From contig CAIVQI010000308.1 of assembly GCA_903908015.1 (NCBI GenBank), positions 1-6,757 on the forward strand: 6,757 nucleotides of DNA, read 5' to 3'. Below the pieces are notes generated by a model. It was given only the letters and a program-made list of their open reading frames with translations. It ran no database searches and was not told the DNA's origin. This document shows, piece after piece, positions 6,638-6,757 of this stretch. Source of the DNA: an uncultured Bacteroidota bacterium. GTDB taxonomy: Bacteria > Bacteroidota > Bacteroidia > UBA7662. The position numbers and the translations under genes are program-made. The stretch's first letter is position 1. Each line of letters begins with the position of its first letter.

Positions 6638-6757
6638 TCGCGTACCCTTGGGTATTGTAATCAATTCGTTCTTTCATATTTCTATGATCTAAGTTTGGCC
6701 AACGTAGCTTAAGTTCCTTGCTTCGCTGGTTCGAATCAGTACCTTGCACATCAAACC
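6638..6757. other. Right-edge region after corA, no confident gene
   Basis: I see no convincing complete gene in these 120 bases. A 12-base palindrome (TACCCTTGGGTA, 6643-6654) just after the corA stop could form only a very short hairpin and lacks a T-run. An exact TAnnTTTG match (TAAGTTTG) lies at 6690-6697 on the plus strand. On the minus strand two frames are open from the edge: one to a TAG at 6691-6689, 52 bases past corA, the other to a TGA at 6593-6591 inside corA. Either could be the tail of a convergent gene; both may be chance. Confidence 0.5.
6690..6697 (+). promoter_or_regulatory. Possible -7 promoter box for a gene beyond the right edge
   Basis: TAAGTTTG matches TAnnTTTG exactly and lies in apparently noncoding sequence. 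It would start transcription near 6704 towards a gene or RNA past the window. No -33 element is evident at the expected spacing, and an 8-base motif with six fixed positions occurs by chance fairly often, so this is tentative. Confidence 0.25.

Noticed and set aside
6643..6654. Palindrome TACCCTTGGGTA as a corA terminator
   Set aside because: A realistic loop leaves only a four-base stem, and the following bases are not a T-run.
6722..6757. tRNA-like T-arm sequence (GGTTCGAATC) near the right edge
   Set aside because: The T-stem fails at its second base pair, no CCA or acceptor partner follows, and no anticodon arm or 5' acceptor strand is found upstream.

Overview
The window looks like chromosomal DNA of a member of the Bacteroidota, possibly a free-living or marine Flavobacteriales-like lineage (inference). 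Three things point that way. Two gene starts lack any Shine-Dalgarno sequence but are preceded by exact matches to the Bacteroidota -7 promoter box TAnnTTTG. The gene order ligA - small DUF6913-like protein - dapA resembles one I recall from flavobacterial genomes. A lipoprotein gene with a Cys lipobox sits at the left edge. Base composition appears moderate and fairly even; I see no insertion sequence, integrase, CRISPR array, rRNA or convincing tRNA.

Layout. Positions 1 to about 249 (minus) hold the N-terminal end of a lipoprotein gene that runs off the left edge. It is divergent from a tight plus-strand operon: ligA (360-2366, NAD+-dependent DNA ligase), a 168-residue protein (2363-2869) and dapA (2866-3756, 4-hydroxy-tetrahydrodipicolinate synthase). 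Both junctions in the operon are 4-base ATGA stop/start overlaps, so translational coupling is likely. A 54-base convergent gap follows, then hutU (5508-3811, minus, urocanate hydratase). A 196-base divergent promoter region (5509-5704) separates hutU from a corA-family divalent-cation channel gene (5705-6637, plus). The last 120 bases contain no confidently assigned gene.

Function. The genes are mostly housekeeping and metabolic: replication and repair (LigA), lysine and meso-diaminopimelate synthesis (DapA), histidine degradation (HutU) and Mg2+/Co2+ transport (CorA). HutU stands without hutH, hutI or hutG in view. No new multi-gene system is evident. The points most worth a second look are the uncharacterised coupled protein between ligA and dapA, two G8 homopolymer tracts inside hutU, and the repeated TAAGCG motif around the divergent hutU/corA promoters.
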